47,129 nt of DNA, taken from the NCBI GenBank assembly GCA_031409515.1, contig JANNXJ010000046.1:1-47129 (forward strand), in the 5' to 3' direction. Positions within the stretch are counted from its first letter, which is position 1, and every line of letters starts with the position of its first letter. The notes under the pieces were generated by a model. That model saw only the letters and a program-made list of their open reading frames with translations. It did no database searches and was not told the DNA's origin. A program made the position numbers and the translations under genes. Shown here piece after piece: positions 40,032 through 47,129 of this stretch. The stretch is from SHZI01 sp031409515. GTDB taxonomy: Bacteria; Pseudomonadota; Gammaproteobacteria; Steroidobacterales; GCA-2729495.

Positions 40032-40033
40032 GC

Positions 40034-40771
40034 ATGGCCGGTGCAGGGCCCCAGCTTAGTGGCCGGCAAAAGGTGGCGCTGGAGGCTATGGCTATCGATG
40101 TCTGGACGCCGCGTAGCGAACTCACGACCCCGCAACCGCCGGCCCCAGCGCCCTCCCTGGCAGCGGCGCTGGCTCCAGACGACTGGAGCACGCTCGAGCG
40201 GGAGGCTTTGGCCTGCACAAGATGCGTGCTCCACCAGACGCGCACCCGGGTGGTTTTTGGCGTGGGCGACCGACAAGCCCGCTGGCTGGTGATCGGCGAG
40301 GCGCCCGGTGCTGACGAAGACCGCCAGGGTGAGCCTTTCGTCGGGCGCGCCGGCCAGCTGCTGAACGAGATGCTGCGGGCGGCAGGCCTTGACCGGGAAC
40401 AGGTCTACATCGCCAATATCCTCAAGTGCCGGCCGCCGGATAATCGGGATCCAAAGCCAGAAGAATCAGCCAGTTGTGAGGGTTACCTCCAGCGCCAGAT
40501 CGCTCTGGTCCAGCCGGGTCTGCTGCTGGCAGTCGGGCGGATCGCGGCCCAGAACCTGCTTCGGGAGGACACGCCCTTAAGCAGCCTCCGGGGTCGTGTG
40601 CATCGCTACGGGCCGGCCGGCATACCGCTGGTAGTGACCTACCACCCGGCCTACCTGTTGCGCAGTCCCGGCCAGAAGCGCAAAGCCTGGGAGGATCTCT
40701 GCCTGGCTATGGCCACCGTTCCGCCCTTGCGCAGTCCGGTTCCTGCCCGCGTTGCGATTGATGAGCGCTGA
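40034..40771 (+). CDS. udg: Uracil-DNA glycosylase, family 4 (Fe-S)
   Basis: This 245-residue repair enzyme removes uracil from DNA. The four [4Fe-4S] ligands are C61, C64 (CTRC), C132 (ILKCRPPDNRDP) and C148 (ASCEGYL). Active-site motif 1 is GEAPGADEDRQGEPFVGRAG and motif 2 is TYHPAYLLRSPGQK. The N-terminus LSGRQKVALEAMAIDVW is a family feature and supports ATG 40034, 2 bp after pssA. A Pro/Ala-rich linker (about 30-50) precedes the domain. The end overlaps rimI by 11 bp. Confidence 0.95.
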   Translation: MAGAGPQLSGRQKVALEAMAIDVWTPRSELTTPQPPAPAPSLAAALAPDDWSTLEREALACTRCVLHQTRTRVVFGVGDRQARWLVIGEAPGADEDRQGEPFVGRAGQLLNEMLRAAGLDREQVYIANILKCRPPDNRDPKPEESASCEGYLQRQIALVQPGLLLAVGRIAAQNLLREDTPLSSLRGRVHRYGPAGIPLVVTYHPAYLLRSPGQKRKAWEDLCLAMATVPPLRSPVPARVAIDER

Positions 40772-41237
40772 ACTCAAGGCCGTTCCCGCCACGCTCCGCG
40801 AGATGCGGCAGACGGATGTCACCGTGGTGGCCACGATTGAGCAGGGTGCCTATGAGTTTCCCTGGGGTCCTGGAATTTTTCGCGACTGTCTGCTGGCCGG
40901 GTATACGAGCCTGGTGCTCGAACACAGTGGCAAGGTGATCGGCTACGGCATCATGTCCGTGGCAGCCGGTGAAGCGCATCTCCTCAATCTCGTGCTCTCC
41001 GAGTCGGCCCGCCGCATGGGTAATGGCCGACGGCTGCTTGAACATCTCATGGAGCTCGCCAGGCAGGCAGGCGTGGAGGGCATGTATCTGGAGGTTCGCC
41101 CTTCCAACCTCCGTGCGCTGGCGCTCTACGAACGCGCGGGGTTCGAGTTGCTCGGGCGCCGGCGCGGCTACTACCGGGCCCGCGGCGGCACCGAGGACGC
41201 AGTGGTGCTGGTGCACCGCTTCCGGCGGCGGCGCTGA
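40761..41237 (+). CDS. rimI: Ribosomal protein S18-alanine N-acetyltransferase
   Basis: RimI is a GNAT-fold enzyme of 158 residues that acetylates the N-terminus of ribosomal protein S18. Motifs include IEQGAYEFPWGPGIFRDCL, the CoA-binding loop ARRMGNGRRLLEHLMELA (usual form Q/R-x-x-G-x-G/A) and LEVRPSNLRALALYERAGF. Its ATG lies inside the udg 3' end (11-bp overlap). ATG 40803 is an alternative start. It often pairs with tsaB; here it pairs with udg, as in several Gammaproteobacteria. Confidence 0.92.
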   Translation: MSAELKAVPATLREMRQTDVTVVATIEQGAYEFPWGPGIFRDCLLAGYTSLVLEHSGKVIGYGIMSVAAGEAHLLNLVLSESARRMGNGRRLLEHLMELARQAGVEGMYLEVRPSNLRALALYERAGFELLGRRRGYYRARGGTEDAVVLVHRFRRRR

Positions 41238-41243
41238 CTTCTC

Positions 41244-42509
41244 ATGGTGCAATCTGCATGGCGCAGCCGCCCCGTGTTGGCCTGGGCGCTCTACGACTGG
41301 GCTAACTCTGCCTTCGCGCTGGCGGTTCTTACTGCCTTTGTGCCCGTCATGCTGGCTGGCTTCTGGAATGATGGCGCACCGAGTACGGTCACCACCTTCC
41401 GGCTGGGCATTGCTAACGGCTTCGCCAGCCTGCTCGTGGTGCTCCTCGCACCGCTGCTGGGGGCCATGACCGATCAGGCGCGGCGCCGAAAGCCCTGGCT
41501 GGCTCTCTTCACCGTTCTGGGGATCGTCGCCACCGGATTGCTCGCCGGAGTGGGGGCTGGTAACTGGCAGATGGCCCTGGTTCTGTTCGCACTGGCCTCG
41601 GTCGGATTCTTTGCGGCCAATAGTCTCTACGACGCGATGCTGATCGACGTGGCTGAGCCCGAGGCCTTTGACCAGGTGTCTGCCGTTGGCTATGGCCTCG
41701 GGTATCTCGGTGGTGCCCTGCTGTTTACCCTCAGCGTTGTTCTGCTGGCCAGTCCTGCCAGCTTCGGTCTCGCCAGCCAGTCCGCGGCTATCCAGGTGAC
41801 CTTTGTTCTGGTCGGAGTCTGGTGGGCCGTTTTCTCGCTGCCGCTGCTCTGGTGGGTGAAGGAACGCGATGCGGGAACGCCTGTCGCTGCCGGTGCCTTT
41901 AGCGCCGGGCTTCGTCAGCTCCGCGTCACTGTGCGGGCCTTGGCCGCAGACCGGAATCTGCTGTGTTTTCTGGCGGCCTACTGGCTGTACATCGATGGCG
42001 TGTACACCATCATCAAGATGGCGGTGGACTATGGCCTGTCCCAGGGCCTGTCGGCCACTGACGTGACTGGAGCCATTCTGCTGACCAACTTCATCGGCTT
42101 TCCGGCGGCGATCGGCTTCGGCGTTCTCGGTCAGCGCATTGGCGCGCGCCAGGCGATCTATCTGGCGCTCGTGGTCTATATCGTCGCCACGCTGCTGGCG
42201 GTTTTCCTGACTACGGCGGCGGAGTTCTATGCTCTCGCTGCCACCATCGGTCTCGTTCAGGGTGGTGTCCAGGCACTCAGCCGGTCGCTCTATGCCCGGC
42301 TCATTCCCCCGGAGAGAAGTGGCGAGTACTTCGGCTTCTACAATATGCTGGGGAAGTTCTCGTCCATTCTCGGTCCGGTGCTGGCTGGCACGGCAGCCCT
42401 CGTCTCTGGCAGTCAGCGGGTTGGTATCCTTTCCATCCTGATCCTCTTCATTGCCGGACTCTGGCTGCTGACCCGCGTGCGGATACCAGCGGCACGCGCA
42501 GTTCCCTGA
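41244..42509 (+). CDS. MFS transporter, UMF1 family
   Basis: This 421-residue inner-membrane protein has twelve predicted helices and the UMF1/Atg22-like signature WALYDWANSAFALAV near residues 14-28. A central loop (VKERDAGTPVAAGAF) and the C-half stretch VQGGVQALSRSLYARLIPPE with YFGFYNMLGKFSSILGPVL are characteristic. The substrate is unknown. It starts 6 bp after rimI. Its last 62 bp overlap, on the other strand, the end of the transglutaminase gene. Confidence 0.9.
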   Translation: MVQSAWRSRPVLAWALYDWANSAFALAVLTAFVPVMLAGFWNDGAPSTVTTFRLGIANGFASLLVVLLAPLLGAMTDQARRRKPWLALFTVLGIVATGLLAGVGAGNWQMALVLFALASVGFFAANSLYDAMLIDVAEPEAFDQVSAVGYGLGYLGGALLFTLSVVLLASPASFGLASQSAAIQVTFVLVGVWWAVFSLPLLWWVKERDAGTPVAAGAFSAGLRQLRVTVRALAADRNLLCFLAAYWLYIDGVYTIIKMAVDYGLSQGLSATDVTGAILLTNFIGFPAAIGFGVLGQRIGARQAIYLALVVYIVATLLAVFLTTAAEFYALAATIGLVQGGVQALSRSLYARLIPPERSGEYFGFYNMLGKFSSILGPVLAGTAALVSGSQRVGILSILILFIAGLWLLTRVRIPAARAVP

Positions 42510-44544
42510 CCAGGCGCGCGAAAGACCTGGCTTCGGCGGGTGCGGCAGGCCCGTCGTAGCGGAGCCGCAGGTAGATGGCGGCCAGGTCCTCTACCTGGCG
42601 TCCCAGATCAGGTCGCAGGGCGGCGACCGCCGCGGCGTATTCGGCGGGACTCTCGGTGGGCGCACGGGGCCGGACTCTCTTCCCCAGTTTGCGGCACAGG
42701 CGCTGCCACGCCTCTTCGACCGGATCGGGTTTGCCCGTGGTCGGTCGCATTCCCAGCCAGGTGAACAACAGCAGTACAGCACTGACTGTCGCCGCACAGA
42801 CCAGGGCTATGTCCCGCAGGGATGGCGACTTTAGCCCGAGACCTTCCAGCAGCGCAGACTGCTGGTCCGGGCCGAACGCCAGTACCCACCGATCCCAGGT
42901 GGCGTTGACCGCGTCCCAGTTCAAGGCCAGCTTCTGTAACCAGACCCCGGTGCCGAGCAGGGGCAAGCTGTCGCCGGCCAGAACGGGCAGCGCAGCATCG
43001 AGGCCGTTCTCAATCCGTTCGGGTGCGACAGCGGCCGTGGGGTCATACCTTACCCATTGCCCCGCCAGCCAGATCTCGGTCCACGCGTGCGCATCGGACT
43101 GACGCACGATCCAGTAGTCAGCAACGGGATTCCGTTCCCCGCCCTGGTAGCCGGCCACGACCCGGGCAGGGAGGCCTGCTGCCCGGGCGAGGACTGCAAA
43201 GGCGGAGGCGTAGTGCTCACAGAAGCCAGCCCGGGTGCCGAAGAGGAAGTCGTCTACAGGTTGCTCACCCACGGCCGGCGGCTGCAGCGTATAGAAGAAC
43301 TCCTGCTCCCGGAACATCTGCAGGATGCGTCGCAGATAGTCCTCGTCGGAACTCGCAGCGGCGCGGAGTTCGAGCGCGAGGGCGCGCGTTCTTGGATTGG
43401 TATTGGTAGCGAGATCCGTGTTCAGGCGCGAGGGTTGCGCAGAATCCCGAAAGCGTCCCGTGGCGACAGACCGCCCGCTCCACGCGATGCGCCGCTCCAG
43501 TGGACGGCTCCGCAGCAGTTCGAGCGTACCGGCGAGGCGGCTGTCCGGCGCGCTCCAGCTGATGGGCGTCTCAAGGGGGAGGAGCCAGCGCTGCTGGTTC
43601 GGCTCCAGAGTGATCTCATAGCTGAAGACCCGCTGGCCCGGTCGCGGCGGTGGTATGTAGTTGCGCAGCACCGGCACCTGGTTGCGCAGCGAGTCCGGGA
43701 GGGTGCGCCAGCGCCGGCCGTCAAACCGCTCGAGTACGGGTCCCCGCCAGTAGAGTTCTGCGGGCACGGGCTCTGGTCCGTCGAATCGCACCCGAAACGC
43801 CACCTCGTCGGATTGGGCGAGAGAGGTGATGTCCCCCGGACTCATCTGGTCCGACAGGCCAGTGCGCCCGGACCCGCCAGGGGCCGGAAGAGCCCAGAAC
43901 GGCCCTGGCAGCCGGGGAAAGAGCAGAAACAGCGCCAGTGCGAGGGGCAATGCGTGCAGCAGCAGACGCCCTGACATCTGGAGGGCGCGCAGCGGCGTAA
44001 GCAGGCCCGAGGGCCTCGCACTCTGGAGGAGTGCGAGTGTGGCGACCACCACGCCCGCTGCGAGCTGGGGTACGGACGCCACAGACTGCTCGCGGAGGAA
44101 GCTCGCAAACAGCACGAAACAGGCAATCAGGATCACGATGCTGCGGTCCCGCGTGGAGTGCGTTTCGAGCAGCTTCAGTGCGAGCATGACGATGAGCAGT
44201 GCGGAGCCTGCATCGAGCCCTGAGATACGCCGGTAGGTGACCAGGACGCCTATCGAGCCCAGGATCGTCAGGCCGGCACGGAGCAGCCTGCCCGGCAGTT
44301 GCCAGCCCAGCCAGGCTGCCCCCAGTCGCCAGCCGACGGCAGCCCCAAGACCGGTAATGACCCAGGGGTGAATAGACCCTGCATGGGGACCCACGGCAAC
44401 GGCGATCAGTAAGCTTAGCCAGCCCAGCTGGCCAAGGCTTGTGGCGCTGCCCAGGGGCCCCCGGCCTGCGGCACCCGGTGCTTCCCAGTTGTGCCTCGAC
44501 TCCTGCGGGCAGGGCGCTGCGACGCTGGTCGACTCAGTGTGCAT
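42448..44544 (-). CDS. TgpA-type membrane transglutaminase (DUF3488)
   Basis: This 698-residue inner-membrane protein has an N-terminal block of six to seven helices (about 35-215). A periplasmic transglutaminase core follows with the triad C442 (AGFCEHYASAF), H486 (QSDAHAWTEIW) and D501 (WVRYDPTA). One more helix (about 578-598) and a cytoplasmic DUF4129-like tail end the chain. TgpA is essential in Pseudomonas aeruginosa, with an unsettled role in the envelope. It overlaps DUF58 by 11 bp and forms the third gene of moxR-DUF58-tgpA. Confidence 0.93.
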   Translation of the reverse strand: MHTESTSVAAPCPQESRHNWEAPGAAGRGPLGSATSLGQLGWLSLLIAVAVGPHAGSIHPWVITGLGAAVGWRLGAAWLGWQLPGRLLRAGLTILGSIGVLVTYRRISGLDAGSALLIVMLALKLLETHSTRDRSIVILIACFVLFASFLREQSVASVPQLAAGVVVATLALLQSARPSGLLTPLRALQMSGRLLLHALPLALALFLLFPRLPGPFWALPAPGGSGRTGLSDQMSPGDITSLAQSDEVAFRVRFDGPEPVPAELYWRGPVLERFDGRRWRTLPDSLRNQVPVLRNYIPPPRPGQRVFSYEITLEPNQQRWLLPLETPISWSAPDSRLAGTLELLRSRPLERRIAWSGRSVATGRFRDSAQPSRLNTDLATNTNPRTRALALELRAAASSDEDYLRRILQMFREQEFFYTLQPPAVGEQPVDDFLFGTRAGFCEHYASAFAVLARAAGLPARVVAGYQGGERNPVADYWIVRQSDAHAWTEIWLAGQWVRYDPTAAVAPERIENGLDAALPVLAGDSLPLLGTGVWLQKLALNWDAVNATWDRWVLAFGPDQQSALLEGLGLKSPSLRDIALVCAATVSAVLLLFTWLGMRPTTGKPDPVEEAWQRLCRKLGKRVRPRAPTESPAEYAAAVAALRPDLGRQVEDLAAIYLRLRYDGPAAPAEARSFARLVRELRVPLVSARGSAARVRQ

Positions 44545-45532
44545 GGACGGCCAGGGTCACGTCGTAGGTGGCCAGCAGCGCGAGGCACCGGTGGAAGTGG
44601 TCTCTGCCCGTGGCAGGCGGCATCTCGATGCCCGGCAGGCGTAAGCCGAAGGGCTGGCCCTCGGCTTCAGCGTCGATGACGAGTTGCGTAAGGAAGGCCA
44701 GGCGTTCTTCGGGATCGGTTGCGGGGAGGGCACTCCAGTCGAGCCAGGCAGAACCCGACCCACTCCGATAGTCCTTCGCCAGCAGCACGCCAGAGCGCGC
44801 CCAGGCCTTCCAGGCGATGCGGGCCAGGGATTCGCCGGGCACGGGCGGCCGCAGACCGACAAACTCATCGGTGCCCCGCATGGCCTCACCCGCGTTGTCC
44901 AGGTCACTCTCTGCCGGTGGACGGTGCACCGCTGCGCTGGTGGCCGGTGCCGGGTACACGAGGAGTTCGCGCTGGGGATAGACCAGGGCCCAGCACTCGA
45001 ACAGTCCCAGAGGGTGTCGCGTGCTGACCCGCAGTTCCGGGCAACGCAGGAGGCCGCGGCGGTCCGTGGCCAGGCGCAGCGTCAGCCCTGCAGAGCTGCC
45101 GCCCGGCAGATCAACTGCCGGGGTGCGCTCGGCTGCGGGCCCCGCCGCAATCTGCCAGCGGGCTACCTGGCCAGGGTTTGTGACATAGATGGTGCACTCC
45201 ATGTGCTGACCGGCGAAGACCGGCTCACAACCACTGACCGAGAGCCGGAGTCCGGCCAGATTCCGCTGACAGTGATGGATGCTGACCACGGCGATGGCGG
45301 TAAGCAGGAAAGCGAGAGCGAAGCCCATATTATTGCTGTAGTTGAGCGCACCAAGCAACATCGTGAAGAACACGAGGCCGAAAACCACGCCGCTGCGCGT
45401 CGGCAGAATGTAGACGCGGCCCGGATGCAGTTCAACGACGTCACCGTCAGAACCCTGCCGGCGGCGGGCCCACTTCTGGATGAAGCCTTGCAGGGGTCGC
45501 CAGCGCCGGCTTTTCTGGAGTCGCGGGGTCAC
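44534..45532 (-). CDS. DUF58 domain protein
   Basis: This 332-residue protein has two N-terminal membrane helices (about 45-85, VVFGLVFFTMLLGALNYSNN). A cytoplasmic or periplasmic VWA-like/DUF58 region carries the diagnostic GTDEFVGLRPPVPGESLARI with AWKAWARSG and LLAKDYRS. It starts with GTG, 12 bp after moxR. MoxR AAA+ proteins paired with DUF58 proteins are thought to act as chaperone-like assembly factors; the client here is unknown, but the transglutaminase is the obvious neighbour. Confidence 0.9.
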   Translation of the reverse strand: MTPRLQKSRRWRPLQGFIQKWARRRQGSDGDVVELHPGRVYILPTRSGVVFGLVFFTMLLGALNYSNNMGFALAFLLTAIAVVSIHHCQRNLAGLRLSVSGCEPVFAGQHMECTIYVTNPGQVARWQIAAGPAAERTPAVDLPGGSSAGLTLRLATDRRGLLRCPELRVSTRHPLGLFECWALVYPQRELLVYPAPATSAAVHRPPAESDLDNAGEAMRGTDEFVGLRPPVPGESLARIAWKAWARSGVLLAKDYRSGSGSAWLDWSALPATDPEERLAFLTQLVIDAEAEGQPFGLRLPGIEMPPATGRDHFHRCLALLATYDVTLAVHAH

Positions 45533-45544
45533 AGCTTGCCCTCG

Positions 45545-46507
45545 TCAGGGGATCGGCACGGACTCCAGCACCAGCCGTGCCGGGTCGCGGAGGGCAGCGG
45601 AGCCACCCTGCCGGGGCCGTAATCTGTGGCCGGCTACGGAGGGAAAGACAGCCTTGACGTCCTCGGGATGCACCCCGGGATGGCCGTGAATCAGGGCCCA
45701 GCAGCGCGCCGCACTGATCAGGTCCTGGGCCCCGCGGGGTGACAGGCCCAGATCAAACTGGCCCGACTGCCGAGTGAAGCGCACGAGCGCCTGGACATAG
45801 TCGAGCAGAGCGTCTGACAGAAACAGTTCGCGGGCAGCCGCCCGCAGGGTCGAGAGTCCCGCGACATCAACAACGGTGCGCAGGTCGCCAAGCAGGAGCC
45901 GGCGGTCCTCGCCCCTCAGCAGTTTCCGCTCGAGCGCCTCGCCCGGATACCCGAGACCAAGGCGCATCAGAAAGCGGTCCAGCTGGGACTCTGGCAGTGG
46001 AAAGGTTCCCGTCTGGTGCAGCGGGTTCTGGGTGGCGATGACGAAGAAAGGCGCCGGGAGGGTATGCGTGTGCCCGTCGAGGGTGACCTGATACTCCTCC
46101 ATCGCTTCGAGTAGGGCACTCTGCGCCTTGGGCGTCGCGCGGTTGATCTCGTCCGCGAGCACGACGTGGGCAAAGACCGGTCCCGGGTGGAAGCGGAAAC
46201 TTCCCGTCGCCTGTTCGAAAATCGACATGCCGACGATATCGGCCGGCAGCATATCGCTGGTGAACTGGATCCGCCGGAAGGACAGCCCGAGTACACCGGC
46301 CAGAGATCGGGCGAGCAGCGTCTTGCCGACGCCCGGAACGTCCTCGATCAGGAGGTGCCCACCGGCGAGCAGGCAGGTGAAGGCCAGCTGGATCTCGGTC
46401 TGCTTGCCGAGAATGACCTGGCCGATCTCGGTGCCGACCTGGTCCGCCAGCTGCCGGGCGCGGAGCAGTTCGTCTTTCCCCGCCAGGGCTGTGACGTTAG
46501 CCGCCAT
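45545..46507 (-). CDS. MoxR-family AAA+ ATPase
   Basis: This 320-residue AAA+ ATPase has Walker A EDVPGVGKTLLARSLAG near residues 55-71 and FRRIQFTSDMLPADIVG. Walker B is VVLADEINRATPKAQSALLEA, followed by sensor 1 FVIATQNPLHQTGTFPLPES and sensor 2 GLSPRGAQDLI. ATG 46507 with GGAA upstream is preferred; a TTG four codons earlier is possible. It is first gene of the moxR-DUF58-tgpA unit. Confidence 0.95.
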   Translation of the reverse strand: MAANVTALAGKDELLRARQLADQVGTEIGQVILGKQTEIQLAFTCLLAGGHLLIEDVPGVGKTLLARSLAGVLGLSFRRIQFTSDMLPADIVGMSIFEQATGSFRFHPGPVFAHVVLADEINRATPKAQSALLEAMEEYQVTLDGHTHTLPAPFFVIATQNPLHQTGTFPLPESQLDRFLMRLGLGYPGEALERKLLRGEDRRLLLGDLRTVVDVAGLSTLRAAARELFLSDALLDYVQALVRFTRQSGQFDLGLSPRGAQDLISAARCWALIHGHPGVHPEDVKAVFPSVAGHRLRPRQGGSAALRDPARLVLESVPIP

Positions 46508-46537
46508 GCTGCGTTCCAATCAGGGTATTCCGGTCTG

Positions 46538-46555
46538 AAGATACCATGGCATCTT
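46538..46555. promoter_or_regulatory. Imperfect 18-bp palindrome between moxR and msrB
   Basis: AAGATACCATGGCATCTT is symmetric except for one base pair. It lies in the 141-bp divergent region, 31 nt from the moxR start. Its position would suit an operator, but there is no supporting copy in the window and no clear promoter beside it. Confidence 0.2.
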
Positions 46556-46648
46556 GCCGTAACCCGGACTGGGGGATCGCGAACTGGGGCACAGATTCGG
46601 GCCGGCTGGGCCATACTTACGGGCCCCGATCTCACCCCGGAGCGAACC

Positions 46649-47071
46649 ATGACCCGCGACGCGCACAAGGCCAAACCTGAACACTATCGGGAACTGCTGG
46701 ACCCCGATCGCTACGGCGTCCTCTTTGAGGAGAATACCGAGCGGCCGTTCAGCAGCCCGCTGAATGGGGAGAAGCGCGCCGGGACCTTTGTCTGCGCTGC
46801 CTGTCATTCGCCACTGTTTGTGACGCCGGGGAAGTTTGACAGCGGCACCGGATGGCCGAGCTTCTTTCAGCCCATCAGCGAAGCCGGGATTGGGACCAAG
46901 CGGGATTTTCACCTGTTTGCCCCGCGGACCGAATACCACTGCGCACGCTGCGGTGGCCACCAGGGTCACGTATTCAAGGACGGTCCCGCGCCGACCGGGC
47001 TGCGCTACTGCAACAATGGCCTGGCCCTGAAGTTCATTCCGGACGGGGAGCCGCTGCCTGAGCTGAGATAA
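46649..47071 (+). CDS. msrB: Peptide methionine-R-sulfoxide reductase
   Basis: MsrB repairs methionine-R-sulfoxide in proteins. The 140-residue protein has two zinc-binding CxxC pairs (CAAC, CARC), SGTGWPSFFQPI and GGHQGHVFKDGPAPTGLRYC with the catalytic Cys. After it comes NNGLALKFIP, a known variant of the commoner NSASLKF. A GGAG lies 7 nt before ATG 46649. There is no MsrA fusion or export signal, so it is cytosolic. A palindromic element starts 8 bp after its stop. Confidence 0.95.
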   Translation: MTRDAHKAKPEHYRELLDPDRYGVLFEENTERPFSSPLNGEKRAGTFVCAACHSPLFVTPGKFDSGTGWPSFFQPISEAGIGTKRDFHLFAPRTEYHCARCGGHQGHVFKDGPAPTGLRYCNNGLALKFIPDGEPLPELR

Positions 47072-47079
47072 GGATCAGA

Positions 47080-47129
47080 GGTACCGGGTTTGCAATCTGG
47101 CAACTTGGCCGCCAAGTTGCCAGATTGCA
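47080..47129. repeat. Palindromic element cut by the right window edge
   Basis: From 47091 to 47129 there is a perfect inverted repeat, TGCAATCTGGCAACTTGGC, one central C, then the complement. GGTACCGGGTT (47080-47090) lies just before the left arm. If the symmetry continued, the next bases past the edge would be AACCCGGTACC. The outer GGTACCGG and the central TTGGCCGCC also occur in the 62-155 element. Confidence 0.8.

Overview
The window is a GC-rich, very gene-dense stretch of a bacterial chromosome. The gene set points to a gammaproteobacterium: RNase T, Hda, an rnfCDGE-nth block, a DUF2066/hda neighbourhood, UDG family 4 next to rimI, and a MoxR-DUF58-TgpA transglutaminase module. The exact order cannot be fixed from sequence alone; the pyruvate dehydrogenase layout and the REP type would fit a Xanthomonadales/Nevskiales/Steroidobacterales-like lineage, which is an inference. 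No tRNA, rRNA, CRISPR array, prophage or transposase was seen. Both ends lie in or beside long palindromes, so the window may be a contig bounded by repeats.

Layout. 1-160: possible gene tail and a 94-bp hairpin repeat. 173-3026 (minus): M17 aminopeptidase, rnt and a PuuD-type membrane protein, linked by 4-bp overlaps. 3079-8960 (plus): pyruvate dehydrogenase aceE-aceF-lpd, in which both E2 and E3 carry one lipoyl domain. 9026-11251: an octaheme cytochrome c with HEAT and TPR repeats. 11273-16636: MscS channel, two glutathione S-transferases around an NlpE-like lipoprotein, a clan AA protease, and an FGGY kinase preceded by a REP. 16660-25568 (minus): rnfC-D-G-E-nth, then (further upstream) asd with an attenuator-like leader, a secreted unknown on the plus strand, and metG-rnfA; no rnfB is present. 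25586-30140: two PilT-family ATPases behind a HEAT-repeat Ser/Thr kinase, apparently one transcription unit that may run into metG-rnfA. 30445-36028: dcd, purM-purN, DUF2066, a CDP-alcohol phosphatidyltransferase, hda, DUF2069 and wrbA. 36120-42509: DUF4398 lipoprotein, acyP, a second REP, a lytic transglycosylase, proS, pssA, udg, rimI and an MFS transporter. 42448-47071: moxR-DUF58-transglutaminase (minus) and msrB (plus). 47080-47129: a truncated palindrome.

How it works together. Much of the window is housekeeping: pyruvate to acetyl-CoA, purine synthesis, tRNA charging, phospholipid head groups, DNA repair, and control of DnaA through Hda. Envelope and redox functions form the second theme: Rnf, the octaheme cytochrome, MscS, the NlpE-like protein, WrbA and MsrB. 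The parts most worth attention are the kinase-PilT-PilT unit, the rnf locus split without rnfB, the asd leader, the two REPs that supply stop codons to the genes beside them, and the related palindromes at the two ends. Adjacent genes on one strand usually overlap by 1-4 bp, and convergent genes meet with almost no spacer.
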